Positions 45,775-58,907 are shown, counted from the first letter of the stretch. The stretch: 64,000 nt of DNA from Vogesella indigofera (GCF_028548395.1 NZ_JAQQLA010000012.1:120969-184968), one strand, 5' to 3'. A program made the numbers and translations. Notes: generated by a model not told the origin, from the sequence alone.

Positions 45775-47226
45775 ATGATGCAAGCGGTCTGGATCATTGA
45801 CGACGACAAGGCGATTCGCTGGGTACTGGAAAAGTCGCTGGCGCGCAGCGGTATCGCCTACCAGAGCTTCTCCAGCGCGGACGACGCGCTCAACGCGCTG
45901 TACGACGCCACCCCCAGCGTGATCATCAGCGACATTCGCATGCCGGGCACCGACGGCCTGAAATTCCTCGGCAAGGTGAAGCAGGAGCATCCGGCGTTGC
46001 CGGTGATCATCATGACCGCGCACTCCGATCTCGACTCGGCGGTGGCGGCATTCCAGGGCGGCGCCTTCGAATACCTGCCCAAGCCCTTCGACGTCGACCA
46101 GGCGGTGGCGCTGATCGAGCGCGCGCTGGCGGAAAGCCGCAGCAGCGAGGCGGCCAGCGAGGACGCCGAGGCGATGCCGGCGCTGCTGGGCCAGGCGCCG
46201 GCGATGCAGGACGTGTTCCGTGCCATCGGCCGCTTGTCGCAATCCAGCGTCACGGTGCTGATCACCGGTGAATCCGGCACCGGCAAGGAACGCGTCGCCG
46301 AGGCGCTGCACCGCCACTCGGTGCGCTCGGCCAAGCCGTTCATCGCGCTCAATACCGCGGCGATTCCGAAGGACCTGCTGGAGTCGGAACTGTTCGGCCA
46401 CGAGAAAGGCGCCTTCACCGGCGCGCTGGGCACCCGCCGCGGCCGTTTCGAAGAAGCGGAAGGCGGCACCCTGTTCCTGGACGAGATCGGCGACATGCCG
46501 ACCGAGCTGCAGACACGGCTCTTGCGCGTGCTGTCCGACGGCCACTTCTACCGCGTCGGCGGCCACACCCCGATCAAGGCCAATGTGCGCGTGATCGCCG
46601 CCACCCACCAGCACCTGGAAGAGCGCGTCAAGCTCGGCCAGTTCCGCGAAGACCTGTTCCACCGCCTCAACGTGATCCGCCTGCGCCTGCCGCCGCTACG
46701 CGAGCGCAGCGAGGACATCCCGCTGCTGGTGCGCCACTTCCTGGCGCGCAGTGCGGCCAACCTTGGCGTGGAGCCGAAGCGGCTCTCCGAAGCGGCGATG
46801 GCGCTGGTGCAGCACTACGCCTTCCCCGGCAACGTGCGCCAGCTGGAAAACCTGTGCCAGTGGATCACGGTGATGGCACCGGGACAGTCGGTGGAGATGC
46901 AGGACCTGCCGCCGGAATTCCGCCCCGAACTGATCGCCGGCAGCGGCGGCGCCATCGAGCTGCCGCTCGCCGCCGACGGCAGCGGCGTACTGCCGCAGCT
47001 GGCCGGCGACTGGACCATGCTGCTGGCGCGCGAGGTGGCGCAAAGGTTGGCGGCCGGCGAATCCGGCATCATCGACGACCTCACCGCCCGCTTCGAAAGC
47101 ACCTGCATCAAGAGCGGCCTCGCCCACACCGGCGGGCGCAAGGTGGAAGCGGCCAACCTGCTGGGCTGGGGTCGCAACACGCTGACGCGCAAGATCCAGG
47201 AACTGGGGCTGGAACACGGCGAATGA
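45775..47226 (+). CDS. ntrC: Nitrogen regulator NtrC (sigma-54 activator)
   Basis: 483 residues. Receiver (VWIIDDDKAIRWVLEKSL; Asp near 53 in IISDIRMPGTDG), AAA+ domain with ITGESGTGKERVAEAL, the sigma-54-contacting GAFTGA loop and GTLFLDEIGDMP, and a C-terminal Fis-type helix-turn-helix (GGRKVEAANLLGWGRNTLTRKIQELGL). It should bind the two sites upstream of glnA. Its stop codon overlaps the next gene (ATGA). A motif copy is at 46752-46765 and a near copy at 47042-47054. Confidence 0.96.
   Translation: MMQAVWIIDDDKAIRWVLEKSLARSGIAYQSFSSADDALNALYDATPSVIISDIRMPGTDGLKFLGKVKQEHPALPVIIMTAHSDLDSAVAAFQGGAFEYLPKPFDVDQAVALIERALAESRSSEAASEDAEAMPALLGQAPAMQDVFRAIGRLSQSSVTVLITGESGTGKERVAEALHRHSVRSAKPFIALNTAAIPKDLLESELFGHEKGAFTGALGTRRGRFEEAEGGTLFLDEIGDMPTELQTRLLRVLSDGHFYRVGGHTPIKANVRVIAATHQHLEERVKLGQFREDLFHRLNVIRLRLPPLRERSEDIPLLVRHFLARSAANLGVEPKRLSEAAMALVQHYAFPGNVRQLENLCQWITVMAPGQSVEMQDLPPEFRPELIAGSGGAIELPLAADGSGVLPQLAGDWTMLLAREVAQRLAAGESGIIDDLTARFESTCIKSGLAHTGGRKVEAANLLGWGRNTLTRKIQELGLEHGE
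46752..46765 (+). repeat. GCCAAC motif copy (in ntrC)
   Basis: TGCGGCCAACCTTG encodes Ala-Ala-Asn-Leu (SAANLGVE). Confidence 0.8.
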
Positions 47227-47735
47227 TCATCCGTGAATGGCTGGCCGGCGAAACAGCGGACCCGGCACAACTGGCTGGGCTGCTGCTAAGTTGCGTGCAG
47301 GACGGCGCTTCCATCGGCTTTCTTTCGTCGCTCCATCACACCGAAGCCGAGGATTACTGGCAGGCCCTTGCGGCCAACCTTGGGGTGGAATTGCGCTGCT
47401 GGCTGGCCATCAGCGAGGGACGCATCATCGGTAGCGTACAGCTTGCGTCCTGTGGCAAGGCCAATGGCCGCCACCGTGCCGAAATCCAGAAGCTGATGGT
47501 GCACCCGGACGCTCGCGGCCAGGGAGTGGCAGCGAAACTGATGCAGCAGGCGGAGGCGGCCGCCCGAGCCGATGGCCGGCTGCTGCTGGTACTGGATACC
47601 GATGCCGGCTCGCTGGCGGCACGACTCTACCCGCGCTGGGGTTGGCAGCACGCCGGCGACATCCCCGGCTATGCCGCAAGCCCGGATGGCCACCTGCACG
47701 CCACCCGCTATTTCTACAAGCAATTGACCAGCTGA
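47223..47735 (+). CDS. GNAT-family N-acetyltransferase
   Basis: 170 residues starting at the ATG that overlaps the ntrC stop. GNAT core: IIGSVQLASCGKANGRHRAEIQKLMVHPDARGQGVAAKLMQQAEAAAR, with the acetyl-CoA-binding R-G-Q-G-V-A loop, then LDTDAGSLAARLYPRWGWQHAG. Substrate unknown. The overlap suggests it is translated with ntrC. It contains a GCCAAC motif copy (47368-47382, AANLGVE). Confidence 0.85.
   Translation: MIIREWLAGETADPAQLAGLLLSCVQDGASIGFLSSLHHTEAEDYWQALAANLGVELRCWLAISEGRIIGSVQLASCGKANGRHRAEIQKLMVHPDARGQGVAAKLMQQAEAAARADGRLLLVLDTDAGSLAARLYPRWGWQHAGDIPGYAASPDGHLHATRYFYKQLTS
47368..47382 (+). repeat. GCCAAC motif copy (in the GNAT gene)
   Basis: TTGCGGCCAACCTTG encodes Leu-Ala-Ala-Asn-Leu. 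The same AANLGVE peptide occurs 600 bp upstream in ntrC although the proteins are unrelated, which shows the DNA motif drives it. Confidence 0.8.
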
Positions 47736-47747
47736 CACGCCATCAGC

Positions 47748-47785
47748 AAAAACAATGCGGCCAACCTCAAGGTTGGCCGCATTGT
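47748..47785. terminator. GCCAAC inverted-pair hairpin between convergent genes
   Basis: Arms 47752-47767 and 47770-47785 are perfect 16-bp complements (ACAATGCGGCCAACCT and its complement) around a 2-nt loop. The A-run at 47748-47752 gives a T-run for the universal-stress gene (-); it also follows the GNAT gene (+). Confidence 0.85.
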
Positions 47786-47806
47786 CATCCAGCGTGCGCC
47801 GTCGGC

Positions 47807-48652
47807 TTAATGGAACATCAGCAGCGGCACGTGGCAGTGCTTCATCAGCGTACGGGTGGTGGAGCCGAACAGACGCTCCTTCCAGCTGTTGTGACCGAAG
47901 GCACCCATCACCAGCAGCGCGGCACCCTGGCTGTCGGCGGCGGCGATCAGGGTCTGCGACGTGGAGCCGCGCGCGGTCAGTGCCACCGGCTCCGCCGGCA
48001 GGCCGTGGCCGGCGAGATAGGCGGCGCCTTCGCAGGCCAGACGCTCGGCTTCCTGCGGATCGGTGTGGTTGGCGATCACCTTGCGCGGCAGGTCATGCGC
48101 GAGGCCGAGGAACACGAACTGCTGCAGCGCACGGGCGGCACACGGGCTGCCGTCGTAGGCCAGCACCACGCAACGCGGGTGTGCGGGGACCACGGTATCG
48201 GCCGAGAACAGCAGCATCGGCCGCGCCGGGTTTAGCAGGTAGTTTTCCAGCCAGCGGCTGTCGTGCGGCCGCTCGCTCTCGCCGAGGTGACTGTCGGTGG
48301 ACACCACCAGCAGGTCGTGCAGCGGCGCGTGCCTGACCAGCTCGTCTTCCGGGTGGCCGTCCTCGGCCAGCACGCTGGCCAGTGCCACATCCAGTTCGCC
48401 GGCCTGCGCGCGCATGTTGTCGAGCAGGGTGCGGGCGTTGTCCAGCCAGCGCTGCTCCATGCTGGCGTCGCGCGCCACGCGATAGGCGAACGCCCCAGGC
48501 GGCATCGCCTCGCCTTCCAGCAGCGGGGCGCCGTCGATCAGCGCCAGCGCCGTCAGCGCGCACTGGTGCTGTTTGGCCAGCTGCAGCGCATAGTCTCGCG
48601 CCAGCAGCGCGCTGTCGCCGCTGTCCAGCACCAACAGAATTTTCTTCATCAT
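47807..48652 (-). CDS. Tandem universal stress protein
   Basis: 281 residues from the ATG at 48652, behind AGAGGA. Two Usp-like halves: residues 1-140 (KKILLVLDSGDSALLARDYALQLAKQHQCALTALALID) and ~150-281, the second with the ATP-binding pattern GAFGHNSWKERLFGSTTRTLMKHCHVPLLMFH. Such double Usp proteins are induced by oxygen limitation or stress in several proteobacteria. Divergent from a P-type ATPase gene across a 218-bp region with an FNR-like box. Confidence 0.87.
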   Translation of the reverse strand: MMKKILLVLDSGDSALLARDYALQLAKQHQCALTALALIDGAPLLEGEAMPPGAFAYRVARDASMEQRWLDNARTLLDNMRAQAGELDVALASVLAEDGHPEDELVRHAPLHDLLVVSTDSHLGESERPHDSRWLENYLLNPARPMLLFSADTVVPAHPRCVVLAYDGSPCAARALQQFVFLGLAHDLPRKVIANHTDPQEAERLACEGAAYLAGHGLPAEPVALTARGSTSQTLIAAADSQGAALLVMGAFGHNSWKERLFGSTTRTLMKHCHVPLLMFH

Positions 48653-48778
48653 CACCGCATTCCTCTTATTCGATACGCCGGCCACGGCTGGCGTTAACAT
48701 GCCATCAGCAAACAGCATGCCCAAGCGGGCAGATCATCGCACCGACGCCGCTTGCTGCGGAAAGTTTTGCGGCAATCT

Positions 48779-48792
48779 TTGCGATCCATCAA
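48779..48792. promoter_or_regulatory. FNR/ANR-like box between the stress and ATPase genes
   Basis: TTGCGATCCATCAA resembles TTGAT-N4-ATCAA: the right half is exact, the left half has two changes. Usp and cation-ATPase genes are often oxygen-controlled; this remains tentative. Confidence 0.3.
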
Positions 48793-48870
48793 AACATGTC
48801 CCAGCATGGAAACCATGCACCGGCTGCGCCACTCTACACTGCGTGCAGTTCACTCAAGGATAGCCTGCCC

Positions 48871-51555
48871 ATGAAGCCTGCAACACCCGCCCCGCACTGG
48901 CACGCAGAAGACACCGCCCAGGTGATGCAGCACTGGCAAAGCAGCGACGACGGCCTCAGCCAGCACGTCGCGGCGGAACGGCTGCAACGCTACGGCCGCA
49001 ACAGCCTGCCGCAGCCGGCGGCAAAGAGCCCGTGGCTGCGCTTTGTGCTGCAATTCCACAACCTGCTGATCTACGTGCTGCTCGCCGCCGCGCTGGGCAC
49101 CCTGCTGCTGGCCGACTACGTCGACAGCGCGGTGATCTTCGGCGTGGTGCTGATCAATGCCGTGATCGGCACCATCCAGGAAGGGCGCGCCGAAAGCGCG
49201 CTGGCGGCGATCCGCAACATGCTGGCGCTGCAGGCGACGGTTATCCGCGACGGCGAGCGCCACGATGTCGACGCCAGCACGCTGGTGCCCGGCGACATCG
49301 TGCTACTGCAAAGCGGCGACAAGGTGCCGGCCGACCTGCGCCTGCTCGACGGCCGCTCGCTGCGCCTCGACGAGGCGGCGCTGACCGGCGAATCGCTGCC
49401 GGTGAGCAAGGATTTTGCCGCGCTGCCGGCGGCGACACCGCTGGCCGAACGCCGCAACATGGCCTACGCCGGCACCCTGGTCAGCTTCGGCCAGGCGCGC
49501 GGGCTGGTGATCGCCACCGGCCGCGACACCGAGCTGGGCCGCATCAATGCGATGCTCGACCAGGTCGGCGACAACGTCACGCCGCTGATGCGGCAGCTGG
49601 ACCAGTTCGCGCGCTGGCTGACCGGTGCCACGCTGCTGGTGGCCAGCGTCACCCTGCTGCTGGGCGTGTACTGGCGCGGCCACAGCTGGCCGGACATGTT
49701 CATGGCCGGCGTCGGGCTGGCGGTGGCGGCGATTCCGGAAGGCCTGCCCGCCATCGTTACCATCACGCTGGCGATCGGCGTCGAGCGCATGGCGCGCCAG
49801 CGCGCCATCATGCGCAAGCTGCCGGCGGTGGAGACGCTGGGCGCGGTGACGGTGATCTGCTCCGACAAGACCGGCACCCTGACCTGCAACGAGATGACCG
49901 CCGGCCGCATCGTCACCCGCGACCGCCAGCTGCGCGTCAGCGGCGTCGGCTACGCGCCGGAAGGCGGCCTGTTCCACGGCGACACGCCGCTGCACTACGG
50001 CCAGCACGCCCCGCTCGACGCGCTGCTGCGCGCCGCGGCGCTGTGTAACGACGCCAGCCTGCAGCACGTCGCCGGCCAGTGGCAGCTCAGCGGCGACCCG
50101 ACCGAGGGCGCGCTGCTGACGCTGGCGCACAAGGCGCAGCTGCCGCTGGCCAGCCTGCAGCACAGCCTGCCGCGGCAGGACGCGATCCCGTTCGAATCGG
50201 AACACCGCTTCATGGCCACCCTGCACCACGACCACGACGGCCACCGCCTGATCCTGCTCAAGGGCGCGCCGGAGGTGCTGCTGGCGCGCGCCAGCCACCA
50301 GCAGCAGGAGCACGGCCACACCGACCTCGAACTGGCGTTCTGGCAACAGCAGGCGCAAGCCTTGGCCGGCAACGGCTACCGCGTACTGGCCATCGCCGAA
50401 CGCCACCAGGCGCACTGCAGCAGCGAGCTGGACTTTACCGACACCGAGGACCAGCTGCTGCTGCTCGGCCTGGTCGGCATGATCGACCCGCCGCGCGAGG
50501 AAGCGGCGCGCGCGGTGGCGCTGTGCCAGAGCGCCGGCATCCGCATCAAGATGATCACCGGCGACCACGCCGGCACCGCCGCCGCCATCGGCGGCCGCCT
50601 CGGCATCGGCGACGGGCTGCGCGCGCTGAGCGGCAGCGATATCGATATGCTGGACGACGCGGCACTGGCGCTGGCAGTGCGCGACATCGACGTGTTCGCC
50701 CGCGCCAGCCCGGAACACAAGCTGCGCCTGATCGCCGCGCTGAAACACAACGGCGAGGTGGTGGCAATGACCGGCGACGGCGTCAACGACGCGCCGGCGC
50801 TGAAACAGGCCGACGTCGGCGTCGCCATGGGCGGCAAGGGTACCGAGGCGGCCAAGGAGGCGGCGGAGATGGTGATCACCGACGACAATTTCGCCACCCT
50901 GGCGCTGGCGGTGCGCGAGGGCCGCACCGTGTACGACAACCTGAAGAAGGCGATCCTGTTCATCCTGCCCACCAACGTCGGCCAGGCGGCCATCATCATC
51001 GCCGCCATCCTGTTCGGCGTGGCGCTGCCGATCAGCCCGGTGCAGATCCTGTGGGTGAACATGGTGTCGGCGGTGACGTTGGCGCTGGCCTTCGCCTTCG
51101 AGCCGACCGAGCACGGCGTGATGCGGCGCCCACCGCGGCCACCGCAGGCCGGGCTGATCGACGCGCTGTTCGTGTGGCGGCTGGCCTTCGTCGGCGCGCT
51201 GATGGTGGCGCTGCCGTTCGCGCTGTACCTGTGGGCGCTGGACGGCGGCCACTCGCAGGCGCTGGCCAGCACGCTGGCGGTGAATAGCATGGTGGCGATC
51301 GAGATCGCCTACCTGTTCAACAGTCGCCACCAGCACACCAGCGCGCTGACGCTGCGCGTGCTGGGTGGCAACCGCATCGCGCTGTGGTGCGTGGCCATCC
51401 TGATCGTGCTGCAGCTGGCGTTCAGCTACCTGCCGTGGCTGCACACCCTGTTCGGCACCGCGTCGCCTTCGCTCACGCACTGGGGGCTGATCGCGGCCAG
51501 CGGCGTGCTCGCCTTCCTGCTGATCGAGGTAGAAAAGGCGCTACTGCGGCGTTAA
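48871..51555 (+). CDS. P-type cation-transporting ATPase (P2 type)
   Basis: 894 residues from the ATG at 48871 (AAGGA upstream). N-terminal cation-ATPase domain, TM helices, actuator motif LTGESLPV, the ion-site helix [19 protein letters not shown], phosphorylated Asp332 in [27 protein letters not shown] and [22 protein letters not shown]. The PEGLP motif places it with Ca2+- or Na+-type P2 pumps rather than heavy-metal pumps; the exact ion is not settled. A 19-bp motif hairpin follows. Confidence 0.92.
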   Translation: MKPATPAPHWHAEDTAQVMQHWQSSDDGLSQHVAAERLQRYGRNSLPQPAAKSPWLRFVLQFHNLLIYVLLAAALGTLLLADYVDSAVIFGVVLINAVIGTIQEGRAESALAAIRNMLALQATVIRDGERHDVDASTLVPGDIVLLQSGDKVPADLRLLDGRSLRLDEAALTGESLPVSKDFAALPAATPLAERRNMAYAGTLVSFGQARGLVIATGRDTELGRINAMLDQVGDNVTPLMRQLDQFARWLTGATLLVASVTLLLGVYWRGHSWPDMFMAGVGLAVAAIPEGLPAIVTITLAIGVERMARQRAIMRKLPAVETLGAVTVICSDKTGTLTCNEMTAGRIVTRDRQLRVSGVGYAPEGGLFHGDTPLHYGQHAPLDALLRAAALCNDASLQHVAGQWQLSGDPTEGALLTLAHKAQLPLASLQHSLPRQDAIPFESEHRFMATLHHDHDGHRLILLKGAPEVLLARASHQQQEHGHTDLELAFWQQQAQALAGNGYRVLAIAERHQAHCSSELDFTDTEDQLLLLGLVGMIDPPREEAARAVALCQSAGIRIKMITGDHAGTAAAIGGRLGIGDGLRALSGSDIDMLDDAALALAVRDIDVFARASPEHKLRLIAALKHNGEVVAMTGDGVNDAPALKQADVGVAMGGKGTEAAKEAAEMVITDDNFATLALAVREGRTVYDNLKKAILFILPTNVGQAAIIIAAILFGVALPISPVQILWVNMVSAVTLALAFAFEPTEHGVMRRPPRPPQAGLIDALFVWRLAFVGALMVALPFALYLWALDGGHSQALASTLAVNSMVAIEIAYLFNSRHQHTSALTLRVLGGNRIALWCVAILIVLQLAFSYLPWLHTLFGTASPSLTHWGLIAASGVLAFLLIEVEKALLRR

Positions 51556-51566
51556 CTAGCTAACGC

Positions 51567-51609
51567 CTTGCGGCCAACCTTGCGCGACTGGCGCAAGGTT
51601 GGCCGCAAG
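51567..51609. terminator. GCCAAC inverted-pair hairpin, 19-bp arms
   Basis: CTTGCGGCCAACCTTGCGC (51567-51585), loop GACTG, then the exact complement (51591-51609). It lies between the convergent ATPase (+) and LysR (-) genes. There is no clear T-run, but the stem is very stable. Confidence 0.75.
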
Positions 51610-51622
51610 CATGCCAGTCATG

Positions 51623-52549
51623 TCAATCCAGCACGCTCAGCCCCGGCAGCGTGGCGAAGCTCTGCTCGCGCACCGTGGCGAGGAAGTCGTGCATATAGGC
51701 CAGGCTGGCGTCGTCGCTGCGCAGCGCGGCGTACAGCTCGCTGTGCAGGCCGGCCTCGCCGATGCGTGCGGCGCTGACGTAGCCGCGCTCCAGATACGGC
51801 TTCACCGCCCAGAACGGCAGCGCCGCCACGCCGCGGCGGCTGGCCACCAGCTGGATGATGGCGATGGTCAGCTCCGAGGTGCGCCGCGCCGGGTTGATGC
51901 CGGCCGGCTTCAGCACCTTGCGCACCAGGTCCAGCATCGCGTCCGGCACCGGGTAGCTGATCAGCGTCTCGGCGGCAAAATCTTCGGCGTGCCACACCTT
52001 CTGCACCGCCAGCGGGTGATCGTGGGCTGCGATGGCCACCATCTCGTAGCCGAACAGCGGCTGGTGCACCACACCGGGATGCGCCTCCGCCTCCGACACG
52101 ATGGCCAGATCGGCACGCCCGGTCAGCAGCAGGCCCACCGGATCGGTATGGAAGCCGGACACGATGTCCAGCTCCACCGCCGGCCAGTGCTGGCGGAAGC
52201 TGTCCATCGCCGGCATCAGCCAGTCGAAGCAGGTATGGCACTCCACCGCGATGCGCAGCTCGCCGGCCTCGCCCTCGCGCAGCCGCGCCAGATCGCGCTC
52301 GGCAGCGCTGATGCGGGCGTGCACCTCGCGCGCCAGCAGCAGCAGGCGCTCGCCGGCCGGCGTCAGCCGCAGCGGCTGCGTCTTGCGCTCGAACAGGCTG
52401 AGGCCATAGTGCTCCTCCAGCGCCTTGATCTGGTGCGACAGCGCCGATTGCGTCAGGAACACCCGTTTCGCCGCCTGCGACACGCTGCCGGTGTCGGCCA
52501 GCGCCAGCAGTGTCTTCAGGTGGCGTAGTTCCAGCAGGCTCTGGTTCAT
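51623..52549 (-). CDS. metR: LysR-type regulator, MetR-like
   Basis: 308 residues: helix-turn-helix LRHLKTLLALADTGSVSQAAKRVFLTQSALSHQIKALEEHYG, then an effector domain with ELRIAVECHTCFDWLMPAMDSFRQHWPAVELDIVSGFH, which is close to MetR, the homocysteine-responsive activator of metE. It is divergent from metE, the classic arrangement, with MetR-like boxes between them. Clear LysR family; MetR by context and these motifs. Confidence 0.9.
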   Translation of the reverse strand: MNQSLLELRHLKTLLALADTGSVSQAAKRVFLTQSALSHQIKALEEHYGLSLFERKTQPLRLTPAGERLLLLAREVHARISAAERDLARLREGEAGELRIAVECHTCFDWLMPAMDSFRQHWPAVELDIVSGFHTDPVGLLLTGRADLAIVSEAEAHPGVVHQPLFGYEMVAIAAHDHPLAVQKVWHAEDFAAETLISYPVPDAMLDLVRKVLKPAGINPARRTSELTIAIIQLVASRRGVAALPFWAVKPYLERGYVSAARIGEAGLHSELYAALRSDDASLAYMHDFLATVREQSFATLPGLSVLD

Positions 52550-52579
52550 GAATCAGCCTCATGTGAAGTAGCAAAAGAA

Positions 52580-52592
52580 TGAATTTGTCTCA
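52580..52592. promoter_or_regulatory. MetR-like box 1
   Basis: TGAATTTGTCTCA fits TGAA-N5-TTCA with one mismatch, in the metR-metE divergent spacer. Confidence 0.5.
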
Positions 52593-52616
52593 TACCAATG
52601 ATTATCGCATGATCGA

Positions 52617-52629
52617 TGCACAAATTTCA
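52617..52629. promoter_or_regulatory. MetR-like box 2
   Basis: TGCACAAATTTCA fits TGAA-N5-TTCA with one mismatch; it is 37 bp from box 1 and 17 bp before the metE start. Confidence 0.45.
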
Positions 52630-52646
52630 TACAGAAAGACACCAAC

Positions 52647-54932
52647 ATGAGCACTATTCATCTTGCCGGTTTCCCCCGCATCGGCGCCAAGCGCGAACTG
52701 AAATTCCTGGTCGAGAAGTTCTGGAAAAACGAAATCGACGACGCCGCGCTGCAGGTCGGCGCGCGCGAACTGCGCCAGAAGCACTGGCTGCTGCAAAAAG
52801 GCGCCGGCCTCGACATCAGCCCGGTTGGCGACTTCTCGCTGTACGACCACGTGCTCGACGCGCAGGTGCTGGTCGGCGCCATCCCTCGCCGCTTCGGCTT
52901 CGACGCGGCCCAGCTGTCCAGCGCCGAGTATTTCCAGCTGGCACGCGGCAACAGCAGCCAGCACGCCATCGAGATGACCAAGTGGTTCGACAGCAACTAC
53001 CACTACCTGGTCCCGGAGTGGCACGCCGACACCGCCTTTGCGGCCAACCCGGCACCGCTGCTGGCGCAGATCGCCGAGGCGCAGGCGCTGGGCATCAAGG
53101 CCAAGCCGGTGCTGATCGGGCCGCTGACCCTGCTGTGGCTGGGCAAGTGCAAGGGCGCCGCCTTCGACCGGCTGACGCTGCTGCCGGCGCTGCTGCAAAC
53201 CTATCAGGACCTGCTCGCGGCCCTCAATGCCGCAAAAGTAGACTGGGTTCAGCTGGACGAGCCTATCCTGGCGCTGGACCTGCCGGCCGAGTGGCTGGCG
53301 GCGTTCGCCCCTGCCTACGCCGAGCTGGCCGCCAGCCCGCTGCAGCTGCTGCTGGCCACCTACTTCGGCGACGTCTCCGCCCACGCGGAATGGCTGAAGG
53401 CGCTGCCGGTGGCCGGCCTGCACCTGGACCTGGTGCGCGCGCCGCAGCAGCTGGCGGCGTTCAGCCAAGGTTGGCCGCAAGACAAGGTACTGTCCGCCGG
53501 TGTCATCGACGGCCGTAATATCTGGCGCGCCGATCTGGACGCCGTGCTGCAGCAGGCCGAGGCCTTGCACGCGCAGCTAGGCGAGCGGCTGTGGCTGGCG
53601 CCGAGCTGCTCGCTGCTGCACAGCCCGTTCGATCTGGCGCAGGAAAGCCAGCTCGACGTCGACCTGAAGAGCTGGCTGGCGTTCGCGGTGCAGAAACTGA
53701 ACGAACTGAAGCTGCTCAAGCGCGGCCTGCAGCAGGGGCGTGCCAGCATCGAGAACGAGCTGGCGGCCAGCAACTACGCCCGCGAGCAGCGTCGCAGCAG
53801 CCCGCGCATCCACCGCGCCGAGGTGGCGCAAAGGTTGGCCGCATTGCCAGAAGGCAGCGACCGCCGCGCCAGCCCGTTCGCGCAGCGCGCACCGTTGCAG
53901 CACGCCTGGCTGAAACTGCCGCTGCTGCCGACCACCACCATCGGCTCCTTCCCGCAGACCAGCGAGATCCGCGCCGCGCGCGCCGCGTTCAAGCGTGGCG
54001 AACTCGATGCCGCCAACTATGAGGCGGCGATGAAGGCCGAGATCGAGCTGGTGATCCGCAAGCAGGAGCAGCTCGACATCGACGTTCTGGTGCACGGCGA
54101 GGCGGAGCGCAACGACATGGTGGAATACTTCGGCGAGCAGCTGGCCGGCTTCGCCTTCACCGAGTACGGCTGGGTGCAGAGCTACGGCAGCCGCTGCGTG
54201 AAGCCGCCCGTCATCTACGGCGACGTGGCGCGGCCAACGCCGATGACGGTGCGCTGGGCGGTGTACGCGCAGAGCCTGTCGCCACGCCCGGTGAAGGGCA
54301 TGCTCACCGGCCCGGTCACCATCCTGCAGTGGAGCTTCGTGCGCAACGACCTGCCGCGCAGCGCGGTGTGCCGCCAGATCGCGCTGGCGATCAACGACGA
54401 GGTGCTGGACCTGGAAAACGCCGGCATCAAGGTGATCCAGATCGACGAGCCGGCGGTGCGCGAGGGTCTGCCGCTCAAGCGCGGCGACTGGGATGCGTAT
54501 CTAGCCTGGGCCGGCGAGGCGTTCCGCCTGTCCTGCGCCGGCGTCGACGACAGCACCCAGATCCACACCCACATGTGCTACTCGGAATTCGGCGACATCC
54601 TGCCGGCGATCGCCGCGCTCGACGCCGACGTGATCACCATCGAGACCTCGCGCTCGGACATGGAATTGCTGCGCGACTTCGGCAGCTTCCAGTACCCGAA
54701 CGAGATCGGCCCCGGCGTGTACGACATCCACAGCCCGCGCCTCCCCACCGAGGCGGAGCTGGACAAGCTGCTGACCAAGGCGCTGCAGGTGATCCCGGCC
54801 GAACGGCTGTGGGTGAACCCGGACTGCGGCCTGAAAACACGCGGCTGGCCGGAAACCGAGGCCGCGTTGCAGGCGATGGTGAACGTCACCAAGCGCCTGC
54901 GCGCCAGGCTGGGTGCCACGCAGACCGCCTGA
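52647..54932 (+). CDS. metE: Cobalamin-independent methionine synthase
   Basis: 761 residues. N-terminal barrel starting [22 protein letters not shown]; catalytic C-terminal barrel starting [25 protein letters not shown], with zinc ligands in [13 protein letters not shown] and [13 protein letters not shown]. It transfers a methyl group from 5-methyl-tetrahydropteroyl-triglutamate to homocysteine. Regulated by the divergent MetR. Two GCCAAC motif copies lie within it (53466-53480 and 53831-53843). Confidence 0.97.
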   Translation: MSTIHLAGFPRIGAKRELKFLVEKFWKNEIDDAALQVGARELRQKHWLLQKGAGLDISPVGDFSLYDHVLDAQVLVGAIPRRFGFDAAQLSSAEYFQLARGNSSQHAIEMTKWFDSNYHYLVPEWHADTAFAANPAPLLAQIAEAQALGIKAKPVLIGPLTLLWLGKCKGAAFDRLTLLPALLQTYQDLLAALNAAKVDWVQLDEPILALDLPAEWLAAFAPAYAELAASPLQLLLATYFGDVSAHAEWLKALPVAGLHLDLVRAPQQLAAFSQGWPQDKVLSAGVIDGRNIWRADLDAVLQQAEALHAQLGERLWLAPSCSLLHSPFDLAQESQLDVDLKSWLAFAVQKLNELKLLKRGLQQGRASIENELAASNYAREQRRSSPRIHRAEVAQRLAALPEGSDRRASPFAQRAPLQHAWLKLPLLPTTTIGSFPQTSEIRAARAAFKRGELDAANYEAAMKAEIELVIRKQEQLDIDVLVHGEAERNDMVEYFGEQLAGFAFTEYGWVQSYGSRCVKPPVIYGDVARPTPMTVRWAVYAQSLSPRPVKGMLTGPVTILQWSFVRNDLPRSAVCRQIALAINDEVLDLENAGIKVIQIDEPAVREGLPLKRGDWDAYLAWAGEAFRLSCAGVDDSTQIHTHMCYSEFGDILPAIAALDADVITIETSRSDMELLRDFGSFQYPNEIGPGVYDIHSPRLPTEAELDKLLTKALQVIPAERLWVNPDCGLKTRGWPETEAALQAMVNVTKRLRARLGATQTA
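53466..53480 (-). repeat. GCCAAC motif copy (in metE), third reading frame
   Basis: CAAGGTTGGCCGCAA is read here as CAA GGT TGG CCG CAA (Gln-Gly-Trp-Pro-Gln), a frame different from the other copies. Confidence 0.8.
53831..53843 (-). repeat. GCCAAC motif copy (in metE)
   Basis: AAGGTTGGCCGCA, read as AGG TTG GCC GCA (QRLAALPEG). Confidence 0.8.
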
Positions 54933-54938
54933 CTGGTG

Positions 54939-56156
<1,218 letters not shown>

Positions 56157-56230
56157 GATGCTTCTCGTGGTGGCTATAGCTGAATTGTAGCCAGCCCTGT
56201 CGCCGCCGGTAGCACGAAGCCGCCGCTGTA

Positions 56231-56245
56231 CAAGGTTGGCCGCAA
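56231..56245 (-). repeat. GCCAAC motif copy (parE-pfk spacer)
   Basis: CAAGGTTGGCCGCAA; it forms a long-range inverted pair with TTGCGGCCAACCTTG at 56272-56286, around the parE terminator. Confidence 0.8.
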
Positions 56246-56246
56246 C

Positions 56247-56279
56247 AAAAAGGCCGCAAGCCCGGACGGGATTGCGGCC
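56247..56279 (-). terminator. Terminator of parE using half of a GCCAAC motif
   Basis: GGCCGCAA (56252-56259) and TTGCGGCC (56272-56279) enclose an inner CCCG/CGGG stem. Five A at 56247-56251 supply the T-run on the minus strand. The right arm is part of the motif copy at 56272-56286. Confidence 0.85.
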
Positions 56280-56286
56280 AACCTTG
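56272..56286 (+). repeat. GCCAAC motif copy (parE-pfk spacer)
   Basis: Exact TTGCGGCCAACCTTG, 17 nt beyond the parE stop; partner of 56231-56245. Confidence 0.8.
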
Positions 56287-56302
56287 CAGCGCCGAATGCG
56301 GC

Positions 56303-58270
<1,968 letters not shown>

Positions 58271-58283
58271 GGTGTTACCGGAT

Positions 58284-58907
58284 TCAGTCACGCGTCGCCA
58301 GCAGCGCCGCCAGTTGTTGATTGTGTCGCCGCGTCAGCAGCGCTTGCGCCAGCACGGCGCCGCACAGGGCCAGGAACATGTCCCACTGCGTATCCCACGG
58401 GTCGCCCTGGGTAGCGAGAAAGGCATCGGCACCGGCGCCCAGTGCCAGCGCCGCCCACCATTCGATCAGCTCGTACAGCGCGGAGAAGGCCAGGCAGAAG
58501 CAGGTGGCGAGAAAGGCCAGCCAGCCGCCGCGCAATGGCGTCCTGCGGCTGAGTACCTCGCGCGCCAGCAACGCCGGGAAGAAACCCTGCGCGATATGGC
58601 CGATGCGGTCGTAGTGGTTGCGGCTGAAGTCGAAGGCATCCTGCAACCAGAAGCCGAGCGGAGTTTCGGCATAGGTGTAGTGCGCGCCGACCAGCAGCAC
58701 CACCGCGTGCAGAGCCATCGCCCATGCGGCCAACCTTGTCCACGGAAAACGAGGCCACAGCAGCCAGACCAGCGGCAGGCCGACCACCGCCGGCAGCGCT
58801 TCCATCCACCACACCGCGACATCGGCCGGCTGCCATGCCGACCAGGCAGCAACAACGGCCACGCCTGCAAATGCAGTGCGTGGCCGCGAAGGCATCGGAT
58901 TGCTCAA
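58284..58907 (-). CDS. DUF2238 (YjdF-like) membrane protein
   Basis: 207 residues, six hydrophobic segments, and the family core HAVVLLVGAHYTYAETPLGFWLQDAFDFSRNHYDRIGHIAQGFFPALLAREVL, with ELIEWWAAL and DTQWDMFLALCGA after it. DUF2238 members are inner-membrane proteins of unknown function. It sits between rppH and parE with 3-nt and short spacing. A GCCAAC motif copy (58725-58738) encodes Arg-Leu-Ala-Ala. Confidence 0.85.
   Translation of the reverse strand: MSNPMPSRPRTAFAGVAVVAAWSAWQPADVAVWWMEALPAVVGLPLVWLLWPRFPWTRLAAWAMALHAVVLLVGAHYTYAETPLGFWLQDAFDFSRNHYDRIGHIAQGFFPALLAREVLSRRTPLRGGWLAFLATCFCLAFSALYELIEWWAALALGAGADAFLATQGDPWDTQWDMFLALCGAVLAQALLTRRHNQQLAALLATRD
58725..58738 (+). repeat. 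GCCAAC motif copy (in the DUF2238 gene)
   Basis: TGCGGCCAACCTTG opposite the coding strand; read as AGG TTG GCC GCA (TRLAAW). Confidence 0.8.

Noticed and set aside
49303..51480. 725-residue minus-strand frame opposite the P-type ATPase gene
   Set aside because: Antisense shadow with Arg/Gln/His-rich low-complexity composition and no recognisable domain.
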